NCBI GenBank assembly: GCA_023213395.1
Contig: CM041465.1
Location: forward strand, 59,961,741-60,025,740
DNA from: Cycas panzhihuaensis
Taxonomy: Eukaryota > Cycadophyta
Reading direction: 5' to 3'
Length of the DNA stretch: 64,000 nucleotides
Both the position numbers and the translations under genes were made by a program. Every line of letters begins with the position of its first letter. Position 1 is the stretch's first letter. The notes under the pieces were generated by a model. That model had not been told where the DNA came from and searched no databases. It saw nothing but the letters and a program-made list of their open reading frames with translations. This document shows positions 11,476 through 21,501 of this stretch, in pieces.

Positions 11476-13501
11476 TTAGTAGCAACATTCAGGAATATCT
11501 TCTGGTAAACCTTTAAACAACTCCTCCATTTGCACCATTTGGGGTTTTACCGTTGATTCTTCTAGTAGTTTCTCCGGCTCTTTTGTTTGTTTTTCCGGAC
11601 GTAAACATTTTTTGTTTCGGCTTACCCATTGCGTGAGGTCTTCCTCTGGACTAAACCGTCTAACACTTGTTTTGCTTTTTGTACCGATCCAACTCGGTTG
11701 GGGGTGTGGATATTCTTCATCCACTTTCTCTTCTCGCTTATTCGCAATTTCACATTTTCGCTTTAAGCACGATTGTCATTAAGTTCGTTGCTTTGGCTTT
11801 ACCTTTGCAATCCTCCGTTTTGTGGTCGCTTGGGCCACAATTACCACCTCTGACGGCTTCTGTTCGTATTCCTGCTTCATCGGGCATTCGGACTTCCAGT
11901 GTCCGAACTGTAGGCAGATGAGGCATCTCCCCATCGGCTGTCTCTTCCTCGAGGGTTCTGGTGCACCCCTCGTTGTATACACATTGCGAGGTGGGTTGCC
12001 TCTTCCCGACCTCGACCTCTGAATGATTTTCCTCTAGAATTGTAGAAGCAATCCCTAGTTGTGTGGGTATCCACCTCACATATGTGGCACCACTTCTCCT
12101 GTTGGTGCGTCACATTGTTTTTTAAGTTCAGATCACATTCCCGGGTGGTATGTGAATTCTCTTCACAAATATGGCACCACTTGGTCACCCTTCCAGTGTG
12201 CTCTTTCTTCTTTGATGTCTCTTCTTCTTCCGATTATTTCGATTTTCAATCGGGCTACTTCTTTCCTCGGCTCTAATTCGACTCCTCTTACGCTACTCCA
12301 ACTGGCGAAGGGTCGATTATCTTGATTCTGTCTCTCTCTAATCTCATCTTGCGTCTTAGCAAGAAGGAATCTTGTCCCCTCGCACAGGCGTCCATTTCCA
12401 TCTCGAAATCTAATGCCAACTCCTCGAGCATTCTTGAAAGATTTATTGGATGAGCTGCATCATGGCTCGCAACTTCTCATTTAGCCCTCCGAAAGTAATT
12501 TTTCATGTTATGATCCGTAATTGTCTCATTGATCATCCTTGCCGCAATAATCTTCATTACGCTAATGTAAGTTAGAATGATTCCCCGCCTCTGCACGATT
12601 TCTGAATGCGATTTCCACGACTTCATTCTTCGCGAAACTTTTGGAATCTCTCTTCAAATGCTTTCTTAATCTTTGCCCATGGCTCATTTTGTTTATTTCC
12701 TTGTACCAAGCCAAGGGTACACCTCTCAATGTACAAAGCGGTGCTTTAATCTCATCTTCGTCTGTTATTTTTCTAACATCAATGAGATTACGAAACAAAT
12801 ACACATGCTCAAGCGTCGAAGTATCATTGAAGATAAGTCTCCCAAAATCTCTATGGTCGTCCATCTTGGGAGATTGCAACCGTTCCCACCGATGGTGATC
12901 TTTCCCTCCTCCGTCCTTTGGGGATGTCTGGGAGTGACTATCACGCCGTATCCTTTCCAAACAACGGATTTTTAAGCGGAGTTTTTATATGTATAGGTTC
13001 CACTACACCGAACTTGTATTGTCAATGGTGTTACCGTAATGTAAGATTGATCCGATCCCTTCCGTCAATCTTCAAACAAATAGCTGCCTCGTTAGCTTAT
13101 TTTCCCAATATGCCGAGGGACCTTCCTCCGCCTTCTTATCACTGTCACCTAGGTCCTTGACCGTCCTCATTGGTATACTTCCCTCTGTTAAGATTTCCTT
13201 ATGTTTTTCGTCCACTTTAGGCTTCCCTTCCAATTCCGGGCTAAACAAATCCTCTCTGATAGGGTTTGGTGTCAATACCATGCGTTCGTCATGGGTTTCT
13301 TCTTCCCGGGTGTCCGGGCTCCACTTGCCTCGGATCCTTCAACTGGACCCCCCTTAGTCTCGTTGTTTTGCGAACTTAGTCTCCTCGCCCTTCCGAGTTT
13401 TGCCTCTTTGACCATCTTAGTGCCCTTTGCCTCGGGTTTCCTTTTCCTTAGGTGAAGTATCCTTTTGGGGCTCTTGACCTTGAAGGCCTCTTAGGTGGCA
13501 T
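11476..13501 (-). pseudogene. Gypsy A gag with capsid and three CCHC zinc knuckles
   Basis: This is the capsid/nucleocapsid protein. A start codon at 13501 gives MPPKRPSRS-like basic sequence, identical in style to the gag start of gypsy A2 at 20481. Capsid sequence is at 12562-12960 (LRGVPLAWYKEINKMS). The nucleocapsid has three CX2CX4HX4C knuckles: CHICEENSHTTREC and CHICEVDTHTTRDC (11950-12190), and CLICLQFGHWKSEC (about 11880-11930). An acidic, glutamate-rich tail lies at 11476-11724. Several frameshifts break it. Two near-duplicate knuckles plus a third are unusual, since most plant gypsy gags carry one or two. Confidence 0.85.
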
Positions 13502-13618
13502 TGGAAGGTCCCCTGCAATGGCTTTACATTCTGACCCGCCATCACGGCGGCCTGTGGTCCTCCGCCTTTACACATTCTTTTCCCTTTGCGACCCCCAGGC
13601 CCTGTCCCTCCTCAATGG

Positions 13619-13636
13619 ACGAGGCAGCGGAACCAA
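13619..13636 (-). other. Gypsy A primer-binding site region
   Basis: Directly inside the 5' LTR the minus strand reads TTGGTTCCGCTGCC. The same string follows the 5' LTR of gypsy A2 (20606-20619), and it starts with TGG as a tRNA-primed site should. The tRNA was not identified. It is not the TGGTATCAGAGC iMet type used by the other elements here. Confidence 0.6.
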
Positions 13637-14464
13637 TGTTGACTTATAGATTCCACACCCTTCGTGGAATCAATGCACTTGTCAAGGTTACGGCGCTATA
13701 GTCTAGTTTTAGGACAACATCAACATGGTTATGCATATACCTTCCACATACATTCCATATATAATTCACGAATGGTACACGCAAGCATGTAATTCAATAC
13801 ATACTTGACAGACATCATCAACATACATCAAGAATGCACCAATTTCCACATAACTCTTCTTTTATTAATTCAGCAGTTCATTTACGTGGGTCGGAATCGT
13901 TCTGAGCATTCCAAAGACAGATACGATCTCCTGTTACATATGCGCATCCGGATGGTACTTATCATGCACTCATGCTCCAATCGGTGTCATGCGTCATCAT
14001 CCGCACCTTTGCGTACTCTTGATCTCGGCTCTCACCCTAACTAGGTGAATCATGCGTACCTCCTTAAGTACTCTGTTGGTACCTTTTGTACGAAGGGTTA
14101 TGACTACTGTCATAACGTACCCTTCGACCATGCGTACCTCTTCAATTAATCGTGCCTCTTCAATTAATCTCTTTGGTTAACCTTAATTAATTCTTCCTTT
14201 AGTTAAAATGCGTCCAAATGCGTCGTGCAGCATCTTCGGTCTTCTTTGGTCCCGAGTAATGCGTCTGCCGCCGTTTCGATTGCGTTCCGCTCTTGATGCG
14301 TTCTGTCATGCGTACCCGTTCAGTGCGCACCGTCATCCTCGTGCCGAATGCATTTTTGCGTTTCGCCTCGTGCGTACCTCCGTACGGTCCGTACCTGCAC
14401 AACCCAGGTTATCTGACCTACCTCTGGTCCTCACACAGCCATTGAGTCAATTTTGATGCCAACA
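13637..14464 (-). repeat. Gypsy A 5' LTR (right copy)
   Basis: The right LTR runs from TGTTGACTTATAG to GATGCCAACA and is followed at once by the CCCAC target duplication. It aligns with 4185-5002. Differences are concentrated in short indels near CTG, CAG and CGTAC strings. As the element is on the minus strand, this copy would drive transcription leftwards. Confidence 0.93.
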
Positions 14465-15246
14465 CCCACCTCGCTTATTCCAAAACTTGACTTTGCTCAA
14501 CTATTAGATCTATTTGAATGCTCAGGGTTACACCAACTCTTTAGCCTAGCCCTCCACTTTCAAACTATTCTCTTCGATTGTTAGATCTTCCTTATAAAAT
14601 CAGGGTTGTTGGTGTATTTGTGAGTAGAACTTAAGTGGCGAAAGCTTTGAGTTTCCAAGTCATTTATTTAGTTACAAGAGAATTTTTCTAAACAACTTGA
14701 ACATAATGTCGGTTATCAACATGCTTAATGCAAGCCACATTAAATTAAGTGGATGATAATTTTCAAGAATGGAATAAGCAAGTAAAGAATTTACTTATCA
14801 TGAATGAACTTTGGGGTTATGTGTCTCGGAGGATTAGAAAATCTGTACCAACTCAAAGTCCTACAAATGCAAATGTAATAGTTCTTGTTGATCCTGCTTT
14901 AGTAGCTGCATGGGAACCTAACAATGAAATAGATTTAGCTTTTATTCATATGACTATTGATAATGTTGTTGATCAAAATATTACAAGTGTTGATACAACA
15001 AAATACGTTTGGGATACTTTGCTTTCTTTGGATGAAAGGCGAGATGATGCTCGCATTATAATGTCAAAAGCAAAGTTATTTACTATAAAGTTTGTTGAGC
15101 CTATGACGACTTTTCTTTCTTCCATCAAAGAGATCAACAATTAGCTAACTATATTAGGTAAATCGACATCAAATGAAGAGTTTGTGACTGTCACTATTCA
15201 TGTTTTACCATGAGAGTACAATGGCTTCATTCCATCAATCACAAGA
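14465..15246 (+). pseudogene. Layer-2 copia: leader end and gag, 5' part
   Basis: After the CCCAC duplication the layer-2 copia leader continues, and gag starts at about ATG 14706. The reading contains a Gly-stop at the first tryptophan (about 14752), then FQEWNKQVKNLLIMNELWGY and WDTLLSLDERRDDARI, the typical UBN2-type copia gag. It stops at 15142 and continues in another frame as YNGFIPSI. It is cut at 15246 by gypsy B. The next residues of the same frame, TLGTMASNQLKSLLL, resume at 33313 after one copy of the CAAGA duplication. Gag would form the virus-like particle. This copy is dead. Confidence 0.88.
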
Positions 15247-15719
15247 TGTAGCGATTTTTTCACCAAAATGATACAAAATGGGCAAAATGTAGCCAATTTA
15301 TAGAAAACTGAACTCAAATAACAATTTCCTTGTATGAAAATATCTAGATCAAATGTATAACAAGTATAAATCAAAGTACAATTGCTGAAATTAAGATCAA
15401 ATTACAATCAAAATACAAATAGATGATTGAAAAAGGTACCAATACACCTATAAAGTTCACCGAGCCCTTTGAAGCAGGGATCCTCCTCAGAAAATGTAGC
15501 CCTAAGGCTAAAATTATGCACTTGCCAAAGGCCGAAATTGGAGAGGAAAACCTACACATAATGACGATTAAATGACCCCCCAAGGGTCCCTATTTATAGG
15601 CACACTAACTGGAATAATAGAATTCGGTCAGGGAGATGAAAAATGCGCCCAAAACTGCAATTAGAAGTTAGCCACAACCTTGTATAGGAGTCGGCCAGAC
15701 TTAAGCCAGGATCGCTTCA
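15247..15719 (-). repeat. Gypsy B 3' LTR (left copy)
   Basis: This copy runs from TGTAGCGATTTTTTCACC to GGATCGCTTCA. It aligns along its length with 32850-33306. It abuts the CAAGA target duplication on the left and the polypurine tract on the right. Confidence 0.95.
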
Positions 15720-15742
15720 AGACCCCCCCCCCCCCCCCCCCC
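15720..15742 (-). other. Gypsy B polypurine tract (20 consecutive G on the element strand)
   Basis: Twenty C residues at 15723-15742 on the plus strand give an uninterrupted G20 on the element strand immediately upstream of its 3' LTR. This is where the plus-strand primer (PPT) must lie. The length is unusual and may be inflated by slippage. Confidence 0.85.
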
Positions 15743-15965
15743 ACAAGAAACTGTGCTTTGCCCTCAAAGCACTGGTAGGTTCGAAAATTGTTTTAACCAT
15801 CTGTCTTTCTCCCATGTGGCTTCTTCAATGTCCAGGTCCTTCCATTTGATCAGGTGTTCTTTGATTTGTCTGCTCCTAAGCACTCGAGTGCGGGTTTGTA
15901 AGATTCCTTCAAACTCCAATGCCATCTTTCCTTCTTCGTTAAGCTCTGGTATGTTGCATTGTGGA
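15743..15965 (-). pseudogene. Gypsy B pol C-terminus: chromodomain
   Basis: The minus strand reads LRSRQIKEHLIKWKDLDIEEATWE, the second half of a chromodomain (aromatic residue plus the EATWE motif), ending NLPVL next to the polypurine tract. In chromoviruses this module follows integrase and is thought to steer insertion towards marked chromatin. Its upstream half begins LNEEGKMALEFEGILQTR and is cut at 15965 by gypsy A2. The continuation into integrase is at 21507 (VGEKMVPL). The frame is open across the joined site apart from the inserted element. Confidence 0.9.
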
Positions 15966-16834
15966 TGTTGACTTATAGATTCCACACCCTTCGTGGAATC
16001 AATGCACTTGTCAAGGTTACGGTAGCTATAGTCTAGTTTTAGGACACTGTCAACATGGTTATACACATACATTCCACATACATTCCATATATAATTCACA
16101 GAATGGTACAGTGATGCAATTCAATACATATTTGACACATCATCAACATACATCAAGAATGCACCAATTTCCACATAACTCTTCTTTTATTAATTCAGCA
16201 GTTCATTTACAGATTTGGAATCGTTCTGAGCATTCGGCATCTGATCTCTGTTACATATGCGTGCCGGATGGTACTTATCATGCACTCATGCTCAATCGGT
16301 ACATCATCGTCTTGTCATACGCACCTTTGCGTACTCTTGATCTCCGGCTCTCACCCTTGAGCACATAACATAGGAATGAATAACTCGGCTCTCACCCTTG
16401 AGAGTATGCCATAGAATTGAATCACTCGGCTCTCACACTGGAATGGTCCTCAAAGCACCATTAAATATGTCCCTTTGATGCCTTTTGGATGAAAGGTCAT
16501 GACCCAAAGTCATAACCATACCTTTTTGTTACCAAGGTACCCTTTCACTTTAATCATTAGTTATACACTTAACTAATGTCTCTTTAGGTCCGTACGTACG
16601 TCTGGCAGCTTCCCAGGCCTCCACTGGTCCCGTACTGTCATATGTTACGTTTCCGTTCGGTTGTTTCGCTCTGATGCGTATCGTGATACGTGCCCGTTCA
16701 ATCTTGTCATACGTACCGAATCTGATTTCTTCCTTTGTTGCGTACCTCCGTCTGATTCGTACTTGCATTCCTTTGGTCAATACAACTTTGTATTAGTCTT
16801 CCTCAAGGCCTATGTGTCAAAATATGTCCCAACA
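15966..16834 (-). repeat. Gypsy A2 3' LTR (left copy)
   Basis: It is homologous to 20620-21501 and to the gypsy A LTRs. It contains three copies of CGGCTCTCAC spaced exactly 41 bp apart (16345, 16386, 16427). Gypsy A LTRs have only one. CGTAC-type motifs are present but fewer than in gypsy A. Confidence 0.93.
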
Positions 16835-17241
16835 TCTATCCCGGGTCAACATGATTGGGTTGAGCATCCTTGCTCAACAAAAAATTCAAAATTTGGGGTA
16901 TTCCTCCCCCTCTCTGTTCTAAGGCTGCTCCTGCTGCCTCCGCTCCGCTGCTTTGGTCGCCATTCCTGGTTAATAAATCCTCATCTATTGGTGCTTTGTT
17001 TTGTTTGACTCTCCCTTGATTTTCCGTATGATGGTATATCTTTCCTCCATGCTTCACGATATTGCTTATTTGTATGATATGAGTTATGGTTGTTTTTCTA
17101 TTTTTTTTTATTTTTTTTTTGTATTTTATGTTACATACCGAACTGAATCACGTTCCGGTATCAAGGCAATTCGATTTTGCCTCAACTTCATACAACACGC
17201 TATGGTACAACCAACTGATTCGGCTGGTAAGTTGCTCCACC

Positions 17242-17568
17242 CTAGTTGATATAGGGTTTCAGTTTACTACCCTTGACCATTTCAGGTAGTAGCTGGCCTG
17301 ATAGTTTTTCCAACTGGATAGTACCATTCTGGTACACTTTCTCAATCCTATATGGGCCTTTCCAATGCATCTTCAATTCTCCTTGGGGTGTTTGGGATTT
17401 GTTGTCGAATCGCCATACTCGATCACCCTTCTTGAAATACGGTGTCTTGTCGTGGCGGTCGTGCCTTGTCCTTTTCCGCCTTTTCCTTGGTGTGGTATGC
17501 TTTGTCGATTTCTTCTTATGATTCCTTAATTGGTCTTCTCCTAACCAACGTTCTCTACAATGTCTCAA
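17242..17568 (-). pseudogene. Gypsy A2 integrase C-terminal remnant
   Basis: The minus strand reads FKKGDRVWRFDNKSQTPQG, then LKMHWKGPYRIEKVYQNG. This is the GPY/F module at the end of gypsy integrases, homologous to gypsy A at about 7030-7200. The catalytic core and zinc finger are absent through the internal deletion. A lone C-terminal module has no known activity. Confidence 0.85.
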
Positions 17569-17746
17569 ATGGGAAATTCCACCTAGTGGTTTTCCATAAA
17601 AGGGCTTTACATAATTTCCAACATATTCTCCATGATTTCTATCTTACGGGTGGCAACTATTTCGGTCACATTATGAGAAAGTAGGTTACATCTATAGGAT
17701 GAGGGGTTGACTTCATAATCGTCCCTTAGCCAATAATCCACAAATC

Positions 17747-18217
17747 TCATCTCGTTTTCATCATCTGAAGAATTGTAAATTTCTCCAAAATAGGTCGGTT
17801 CTTCTTTCTGGTAATGGGTCGATGTTGTAGGCTTCTCCGCGATATGATGATAGAGTTTTCTTTGTCACATGAAGAAGTTGTTGCTTCCCTTACAACGGTT
17901 GTGCTTGATCCGCTTGTCGGTATCACCTCAATGGAGTTCTTCCCCAACATTGGTAATACTACTTTATTTCCTTCATCTGACAAGGTGAAGGTTACATCTT
18001 TCAACTCTGGAGACATTGGGTTTTGTATAGCCATGGTCTCCCCAATAAAGCTGGATAGGGTATTGCACCTTTCTCCGTTTCCACAATCGTAAAATCGATC
18101 TTCACGACAATTCTTGCCACATCCACCTTGACGTTCACCAGTTTTCCCCAGTCGCACCAACAATTCATTGGCTAGTTTTAACGAATAGGTTGCCGCTTCC
18201 AACTTTGGACTCCCCAA
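17747..18217 (-). pseudogene. Gypsy A2 protease region
   Basis: Homologous to gypsy A 10840-11210. The minus-strand reading contains the family's conserved block with LANELLVRLGKTG at its start. The LGRPWL-type C-terminus can be read near 18030 only with frame changes. Catalytic residues could not be confirmed. It is followed by the deletion that removed RT. Confidence 0.6.
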
Positions 18218-18366
18218 CTTCCGCCATGTCGAGTGGGCGGTACATTCACTGACTACTCCCCATCAACGATCACTCTCGGAAACTTTTCGTCCAAAACTGA
18301 CATGGTTACCATCGGATCCATGTCGAATGATGGTATGATTTGCTTCCAACTTTTGGTAACTCCTTT

Positions 18367-20481
18367 CTATAGCACTCCTCCTTTGATCCAATCAATAACT
18401 TGGGACAGGGGGATAGTCAACTGTAACTGGTTCGCCAAATTCTCCATTGATAGCAACATTCTGGGAATATCTTCTGCTGGTAATCCTTTAAACAACTCTT
18501 CCATTTGCACCATTTGGGGTTTTGCCGTAGATCCTTCTGGTAGTTTTTCTGGCTCTTTTTGTTTGTTTTTCCGCACATAAACATTTTTTGTTTCTGGTTT
18601 ACCCATTGGTAGTATATTTTCTTCCCGGGCTAAACCATCCAACACCTGTTTCGCTTGTTTATACCGATCCATTTCTGTTGGGGGGTTTGGATATCTTTCA
18701 TCCACTTTCTCTTTCTGTTTATTTTGTAATTTCACATTCTTCGTTTCTGGCACAATCGTCATTAGATTAGTTGCCTTTGCTTTACCCTTGCAATCTTAGT
18801 TTTGTGGTCGCTTGGGCCCCCGTTACCACATCCGCACGGCTTTTGTTCGTATTCTAACTTCCTCGGCCATTCGGACTTCCGATTGTCGAGCGTAGCAGAA
18901 TGAGGCATCTTCCCATCATTGTTTCTTCCTCGAGGGCTCTGGTGCGCCCCTCGTTGTATACACGTTCTGAGGTGGGTTGCCTCTTCCCCGACCTCGACCT
19001 CTGAAGGCTTTTCGCCTGGAATTGTAGAAACAATCCCTAGTTGTGTGGGTATCAACCTCACATATGTGGCACCACTTCTCTTGTTGGTGCGCCGCACCGT
19101 TTTTTAAATTCAACTCACATTCCCGAGTGGTATGTGAGTTTTCCTCACAGATATGGCACCACTTGGTTACCCTTCCAGTGTGCTCTTTCTTTTTGGGCAT
19201 CTCTTCTTCCTCCCGGTTATTTCTGATTTTCAATCGGGCTACTTCTTTCCTCAGTGTCTCCAATTCTGACTCCTCTTCTGCTACCCCTACCTGGCAGAAG
19301 GGTCGATTATCTTGATTACATTTGACTCTCTAATCTCATCTTGCAATCTTATGACAAGGAATCTTGTCCTCCTGCTTGGGCATCCATTTCCATCTCGAAA
19401 TCTAATGCCAACTCCTGAGCATTCTTGAATGATTTCAGCGGATGAGCATGCATCATGGCTCGCAACTTCTCATTTAGCCCTCGGCCAAGTAATTCTTCAT
19501 GTTATGATCCGTAATTGTCTCATTGATCATACTTGCCGCAATAATCTTCATTCTACTAATGTAAGTTAGGATGATTCCCGCCTCTGCACGATTTCTCAAT
19601 GCGATTTCCTGCTTCATTCTTGCGAAACTTTTGGAATCTCTCTTGACGCTTTCTTCATCTTTGCCCATGGCTCATTTTGTTCGTTTCCTTATACCAAGCC
19701 AAGGGTACACCTCTCAATGTCAAAGGCGTGCTTTAATCTCATCTTCGTCAGTTATTTTTCTAACATCAATGAGATTACGAAACAAATACACATGCTCTGC
19801 TGCGTCAAGTATCATTGAAGATTAATTTCCGAAATCTCTATGGTCGTCCATCTTGGGAGATTGCAACCGTTCCCCCCCTGATGGTGATCTTTCCTCTCCT
19901 CCGTCCTTTGGGGATGTACTGGGAGTGACTACTGCTGTCGTATCCTTTCCAAACAACGGATTTTTAAGCGGAGTTTTTATATGTATAGGTTCCACTACAC
20001 GGAACTTGTATTGTCAATGGTATTCTGTAATGTAAGATTGATCCGATCCCTTTAGTCGAATCTTCAAACATTTGTCTCGTTAGCTTGTTTTCCCAATATC
20101 TTGAGGGACCTTCCTCCGCCTTCTTATCATGTCACCTAGGTCCTTGGTGTCCTCACGGTATACTTCCCTCTGTTAAGATTTCTTTTCTGTTTTTCGTCTA
20201 CTTTTGGCTTTCCTTCCAACTCGGGCTAAACAAATCATCTTTGATAGGTGGTGTCATTACCATCGTTCGCCATTGACTTCCTCTTCACGAGGTGTCTGGG
20301 CTCCACTTGCCTCGAGATCCTTCAGCTGATGTCCCTTAGTCTCGTTGTTTTGCGAACTTAATCTCCTCGCCCTTAGTTTTGCTTCTTTTGACCATCTCGG
20401 TGCCCTTTGTCTACTAGTCTCCTTTTCCTTAGGTGAAGTATCCTTGGGGCTCTTGAGCCTTGAAGGCCTTTTAGGTGGCAT
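18367..20481 (-). pseudogene. Gypsy A2 gag with CCHC zinc knuckles
   Basis: The ATG at 20481 begins MPPKRPSRLKSPKDTSPKEK, a basic N-terminus. The capsid part is at about 19474-19830. The nucleocapsid at 18916-19263 has CHICEENSHTTREC and CHICEVDTHTTRDC, as in gypsy A, preceded by a coiled-coil-like ETLRKEVARLKIRNN. A long charged tail (18367-18762) contains KLPEGSTAKPQMVQMEELFK. The third knuckle seen in gypsy A has lost cysteines here (near 18880). Frames shift several times. Confidence 0.83.
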
Positions 20482-20605
20482 TGGAAGGTCCCACAGGCTG
20501 CCGGTGGCTTAGTTCTGACCCGCCATCACTGGCTGGCGGGGTCCTCTGCCCTTTACACATTCTTTTTCTTTGAGACCCTAGGCCTGTCCCTCCTCAATGG
20601 GCGTA

Positions 20606-20619
20606 GGCAGCGGAACCAA
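20606..20619 (-). other. Gypsy A2 primer-binding site region
   Basis: TTGGTTCCGCTGCC on the minus strand lies directly inside the 5' LTR, identical to gypsy A. The tRNA was not identified. Confidence 0.6.
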
Positions 20620-21501
20620 TGTTGACTTGTAGATTCCACACCCTTCGTGGAATCAATGCACTTGTCAAGGTTACACGGTAGCTATAGTCTAGTTTTAGGA
20701 CAACATCAACATGGTTATACACATACATTCCACATACATTCCATATATAATTCACGAGAATGGTACAATGATGCAATTCAATACATATTTCACACATCAT
20801 CAACATACATCAAGAATGCACCAATTTCCACATAACTCTTCTTTTATTAATTCAGCAGTTCATTTACGAAATGGAATGCGTTCTGAGCATTCGGTGACCT
20901 CTGATCCTCTGTTACATGTCGTACCGGATGGTACTTATCATGCACTCATGCTCAATCGGTTTGTCATGCGTACTGTCATCTGCACCTTTGCGTACTCTTG
21001 ATCTCCGGCTCTCACCCTTGAGCACATAACATAGGAATGAATAACTCGGCTCTCACCCTTGAGAGTATGCCATAGAATTGAATCACTCGGCTCTCACACT
21101 GGAATGGTCCTCAAAGCACCATTAAATATGTCCCTTTGATGCCTTTTGGATGAAAGGTCATGACCCAAAGTCATAACCATACCTTTTGTTACCAAGGTAC
21201 CCTTTCACTTTAATCATTAGTTATACACTTAACTAATGTCTCTTTAGGTCGATGCGTCGTCAGCGACTTCGAGCCTCCGCGGTCGTCTTGTCATACGTCT
21301 GGTTTCCGGATTACATTTCGCTCTGATGCGTGTCGTGATACGTGCCCGTTCAATCGCTTTTGTCATACGTACCGAATCTTGATTTCTTCAACTTTGTTTC
21401 GCCTCGTGCGTGCCTCGTCTGATTCGTACTTGCATTCCTTTGGTCAATACAACCTGTATTCCGTCTTCCTCAAGGCCTATGTGTCAAAATATGTCCCAAC
21501 A
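20620..21501 (-). repeat. Gypsy A2 5' LTR (right copy)
   Basis: Runs from TGTTGACTTGTAG to TATGTCCCAACA and abuts the GTGGA duplication. It carries the same three 41-bp-spaced CGGCTCTCAC copies (21006, 21047, 21088). It differs from the left copy mainly by small indels. Confidence 0.93.

Larger units (their letters stand above)
4185..14464 (-). mobile_element. Gypsy A: Ty3/gypsy (Tat-like) LTR retrotransposon, layer 3
   Basis: The element begins TGTTGACTTATAG and ends GATGCCAACA. It is flanked by the perfect 5-bp duplication CCCAC (4180-4184 and 14465-14469). Two LTRs (4185-5002 and 13637-14464) bracket coding sequence on the minus strand in the order gag, protease, RT, RNase H, integrase, which is the Ty3/gypsy order. 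The RT motif DPFPLPFTEDIL followed by FTDGFSGYNQ, and the roughly 2 kb after integrase, suggest the Tat-like branch; the exact lineage is inference. Every domain has frameshifts or stops. The host is the leader of the layer-2 copia. Gypsy A2 (15966-21501) belongs to the same family. Confidence 0.95.
15966..21501 (-). mobile_element. Gypsy A2: internally deleted, non-autonomous gypsy inserted in gypsy B
   Basis: The element runs from TGTTGACTTATAG to ATGTCCCAACA and is flanked by the perfect duplication GTGGA (15961-15965 and 21502-21506). LTRs are 15966-16834 and 20620-21501. Only about 3.8 kb lies between them. Gag and the protease region are present, but RT, RNase H and most of integrase are missing. 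The sequence jumps from just after the protease (about 17745) to the integrase C-terminus (about 17568). LTRs, gag and tail match gypsy A, so it is a deletion derivative of that family and must have moved with enzymes from another copy. Confidence 0.95.
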
